From NCBI GenBank assembly GCA_910588175.1, contig CAJUQQ010000046.1, positions 1 to 15,560 on the forward strand: a stretch of DNA of 15,560 nucleotides, in the 5' to 3' direction. This document shows positions 15,017-15,560 of this stretch, one piece after another (the stretch's first letter is position 1; the number at the start of each line of letters is the position of its first letter). Both the position numbers and the translations under genes were made by a program. The stretch is from an uncultured Oscillibacter sp. GTDB lineage: Bacteria; Bacillota; Clostridia; Oscillospirales; Oscillospiraceae. Under the pieces are notes generated by a model. The model was not told the DNA's origin. It ran no database searches and saw only the letters and a program-made list of their open reading frames with translations.

Positions 15017-15082
15017 CCCTTTTCAGATTTGTGTTGCTCAACGCCATTTGACAAAATGATTCATCAAAATATCTAAAGCGAA

Positions 15083-15109
15083 CAGTTACCCTATACAGAC
15101 ATGTAACTG
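15083..15109. repeat. 7-bp inverted repeat downstream of the small membrane protein gene
   Basis: CAGTTAC (15083-15089) and GTAACTG (15103-15109) are perfect inverted copies 13 nt apart, 20 nt past the stop codon of the membrane protein gene on the minus strand. There is no T-run, so a terminator role is uncertain; it could also be a relic of an element end. Confidence 0.4.
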
Positions 15110-15128
15110 CTCGATAAATTGGAAGTTT

Positions 15129-15329
15129 TCATTTAGGATATTGAGATAGGATAATTGCAAGAATAGCAATCGTACAAACTAATAATACTCCCACACTAAA
15201 TATGACAATCACTTTTTTAACCTGTTTACTCCCTTTTGCTGCCGTATCTATTCTATCAGCAAATAAAGTACATACAATAGCCACTATCATTAGCGGCACA
15301 GAAATTAACAACACAGAAATTTTTTCCAT
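15129..15329 (-). CDS. Small two-helix membrane protein
   Basis: A 66-aa protein of unknown function with two membrane helices, about 5-22 (SVLLISVPLMIVAIVCTLF) and 40-61 (VIVIFSVGVLLVCTIAILAI), separated by a short charged loop (ADRIDTAAKGSKQVKK). The ATG at 15329 has GGGGGAAA just upstream; a GTG four codons earlier (15341) is also in frame but less well placed. A good promoter lies 34 nt upstream. The gene is strikingly AT-rich compared with all neighbours and lies between repeat copies B and C, which suggests later acquisition. Topology like this also fits a toxin-like or immunity-like peptide, but nothing in the sequence proves it. Confidence 0.72.
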   Translation of the reverse strand: MEKISVLLISVPLMIVAIVCTLFADRIDTAAKGSKQVKKVIVIFSVGVLLVCTIAILAIILSQYPK

Positions 15330-15362
15330 AATTTCCCCCACAACTTTCGGTTTACTGAACCG

Positions 15363-15389
15363 ATTATAACACAGGTATTACTGCGTCAA
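15363..15389 (-). promoter_or_regulatory. Promoter of the small membrane protein gene
   Basis: On the minus strand TTGACG (15384-15389) and a perfect TATAAT (15363-15368) are spaced 15 nt apart, and TGT just before the -10 gives an extended -10. The tight spacing is compensated by the extended element. It lies 34 nt upstream of the chosen start. Confidence 0.75.
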
Positions 15390-15400
15390 CTTGGCTTTGT

Positions 15401-15512
15401 AAAAACCGCTAAAGTGATACCTCAGCAACACTTTTCTTAAAAGGGATCTGCGTTGATTGGACTTGAAATCCGTCAGGATTCCCGCGTCCAATCGCCTTGC
15501 CTGACGATTGGA
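15401..15512. repeat. Dispersed intergenic repeat, copy C
   Basis: Begins AAAAACCGCTAAAG. Its second half (15466-15506) matches copy A in 33 of 41 positions. It forms the hairpin TCCAATCG-N10-CGATTGGA (15487-15512), which differs in sequence from the hairpin of A while keeping the pairing, so the arms have changed together. The stretch after it to 15560 holds a further small hairpin GGCGGC-ttt-GCCGCC and no gene. Confidence 0.65.
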
Positions 15513-15560
15513 TAGCCGTTGGCGGCTTTGCCGCCTTACGGATATCGCATCCCCCTTGCG

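Noticed and set aside
14929..15054. 42-codon N-terminal extension of the radical SAM protein
   Set aside because: It would translate repeat copy B; the ATG at 14928 has AGGAGG and matches the family's usual N-terminus.

Overview
The window looks like a chromosomal segment from a GC-rich gut Clostridia species, most likely Oscillospiraceae (the Flavonifractor / Intestinimonas / Oscillibacter / Lawsonibacter neighbourhood). This rests on high GC, AGGAGG-type ribosome binding sites, a dnaG-sigA gene pair, a T-box in front of an alanyl-tRNA synthetase region, a DUF4250 protein and ECF sigma / anti-sigma pairs of the clostridial type. The genus assignment is inference. I found no tRNA or rRNA genes, CRISPR arrays, transposases or phage genes.

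Left part (1-5211). The minus strand carries dnaG followed by the primary sigma factor gene rpoD/sigA, which runs off the left edge; the two overlap by 11 nt. Divergent from dnaG is an Sfp-type phosphopantetheinyl transferase with a good promoter and a strong intrinsic terminator. Next on the plus strand is an ECF sigma factor, coupled by an ATGA overlap to a single-pass membrane protein that is probably its anti-sigma factor. A hairpin-rich convergent spacer (5212-5418) follows.

Middle (5419-11006, all minus strand). A consensus promoter and an alanine-type T-box riboswitch lead a run of genes: an unrecognised 141-aa protein, alaS, a small cupin, a DUF4250 protein and a HIT-family hydrolase. 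The unknown gene sits between the T-box and alaS, so it should share alanine-responsive control. The T-box promoter lies inside the last codons of the gene upstream, a GNAT acetyltransferase, which is itself coupled to a Cys-rich one-pass membrane microprotein and preceded by an unrecognised 149-aa protein.

Right part (11098-15560). On the plus strand a MazG-like nucleotide pyrophosphohydrolase is followed by a DUF5662 protein with a histidine/aspartate pattern reminiscent of HD hydrolases, then a terminator. Converging on it is a second ECF sigma / DUF4179 anti-sigma pair. Further right is an SPL-like radical SAM protein whose last five residues, QLSLF, match the bacterial sliding-clamp-binding consensus. 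Last is an AT-rich patch encoding a two-helix membrane protein with its own promoter. Three related degenerate repeats sit in the intergenic spaces of this part.

Most of the window is housekeeping. The points I would follow up first are the unknown gene under T-box control, the clamp motif on the radical SAM protein, the MazG-DUF5662 pair, and the repeat family.
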